Assembly: GCF_001553855.1 (NCBI RefSeq)
Contig: NZ_LQWV01000040.1
Location: 1-64,000, forward strand
Reading direction: 5' to 3'
Length of the DNA: 64,000 nt
From: Streptococcus gordonii
GTDB taxonomy: Bacteria > Bacillota > Bacilli > Lactobacillales > Streptococcaceae
Each line of letters opens with the position of its first letter. The stretch's first letter is position 1. Positions 63,350 through 64,000 of this stretch are shown here, piece after piece. A model generated the notes under the pieces. It worked only from the letters and a program-made list of their open reading frames with translations, was not told where the DNA came from and did not search any database. The position numbers and the translations under genes were made by a program.

Positions 63350-64000
63350 CTATTCTAGGGCACTAGCACCCGCCACAATTTCAGTAATTTCCTGTGTAAT
63401 GGCAGCTTGCCGAGCACGGTTGTACTGAATCGTCAAATCACTGATGACTTTTTTAGCATTATCAGTCGCTGTCTGCATGGCTGTCATGCCGGCAGCATTT
63501 TCAGCTGTCTTAGCATCAATAATAGCCCCATAAATCATGCTCTCAGCAAACTGAGGCAACAATTGGTCCAAAATAGCTTCACGACTAGATTCTAATTCCA
63601 AATTAACGGTATAATCCTCGTCAGCTTCATTTGGATCCAAGTCAATAATCGGTAGCATTTGCTCAATCCGCATCTGACTAGTCAGACTATTGACATGATG
63701 GTTGTAACAGACATAAAGCTCATCAAAGAGTTCATTTTGATACATCTCAATGGCCTTACTAATAATCTTACGAACCTCATCAAAGCTTGGTTGATCGGGT
63801 AAACCACGCAGTTCATAAACTGGCTGAACCCCTCTAGCTCGACAAAAGTCCGCACCAACACCTCCAATACAGAGAATCTCAAAATCATCTCCCTTTGGAT
63901 GGTATTCTGCCTTCAGCTCCATCATGGCTTTGAGAATGGTGGCATTGTAGCCACCAACCAAGCCACGGTCAGATGTGATAACAATGTAACCTGTTTTTTT
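63350..64000 (-). CDS. atpG: F1 ATPase gamma subunit, 3' part
   Basis: The frame is open from TAG 63350 to the window edge: its upper end reads [20 protein letters not shown], and the C-terminal coil with [19 protein letters not shown] then [17 protein letters not shown] is the gamma-subunit signature. The N-terminal part lies outside the window. Followed by atpD and atpC in the usual order. Confidence 0.93.
   Translation of the reverse strand, partial: KKTGYIVITSDRGLVGGYNATILKAMMELKAEYHPKGDDFEILCIGGVGADFCRARGVQPVYELRGLPDQPSFDEVRKIISKAIEMYQNELFDELYVCYNHHVNSLTSQMRIEQMLPIIDLDPNEADEDYTVNLELESSREAILDQLLPQFAESMIYGAIIDAKTAENAAGMTAMQTATDNAKKVISDLTIQYNRARQAAITQEITEIVAGASALE

Overview
The window looks like chromosomal DNA of a low-GC oral Streptococcus. 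The evidence is the gene families: an F1 ATPase atpGDC block, YabA, SUKH/YezG/Imm6-type immunity genes, an SpNOX-like reductase and a lactose PTS. The strongest hint is two tandem tagatose-6-phosphate clusters (lacA1B1C1D1 and lacA2B2C2D2) separated by a three-part PTS and followed by lacTFEG. That layout has been described for S. gordonii, so S. gordonii or a close relative is the best guess; this is inference from gene order, not a database match. Most genes lie on the minus strand, so the left end of each block is usually its 3' end.

Region 1 (1-12.6 kb): the 5' two-thirds of a Cna_B-type surface adhesin running off the left edge; a methyltransferase; a TetR-controlled pair (NrdI-like flavoprotein and small membrane protein) with three matching 28-bp palindromes; a lone membrane protein; a four-gene ABC-exporter/LytTR/DUF3021 operon with a 21-bp-phased direct repeat at its promoter; a BceAB-type ABC transporter; and a TraX-family acyltransferase.

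Region 2 (12.5-25.4 kb): an accessory island of about 25 small minus-strand genes. Most resemble immunity proteins of polymorphic (type VII/LXG) toxins: SUKH, YezG/EsaG, Imm6, Imm22, Imm48, DUF1911 (PoNi), DUF6985. One orphan PoNe-like PD-(D/E)XK nuclease domain and several broken toxin or immunity pieces lie among them. No toxin N-terminus is present. Paralogues share constant ends and variable centres, which points to repeated recombination. Both ends of the island carry genes with the same N-terminal domain.

Region 3 (25.4-31.3 kb): a BceRS-type two-component system (separated from its likely BceAB partner by the island), a non-canonical Nramp-fold transporter, a Mbeg1-like hydrolase and an SpNOX-like NAD(P)H oxidase.

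Region 4 (31.3-47.4 kb): the lac/gal region. LacR is followed by lacA1B1C1D1 and a galactitol-family PTS IIA-IIB-IIC, then a terminator, then lacA2B2C2D2, then lacTFEG and lacX. Both lacA promoters have a strong sigma-A core with a LacR-like inverted repeat just upstream. lacT has its own promoter and a RAT/terminator leader.

Region 5 (47.5-64 kb): small secreted and membrane proteins (including a 44-codon gene with DUF4230), metG, exoA, a VOC protein, an Xre regulator, nth, a second small decayed immunity cluster (54.7-56.4 kb), then housekeeping genes: Spx/ArsC-like, ogt, rsmI, yabA, holB, tmk, a YitT protein, atpC, atpD and the 3' part of atpG. I saw no rRNA, tRNA, CRISPR array or intact insertion sequence.
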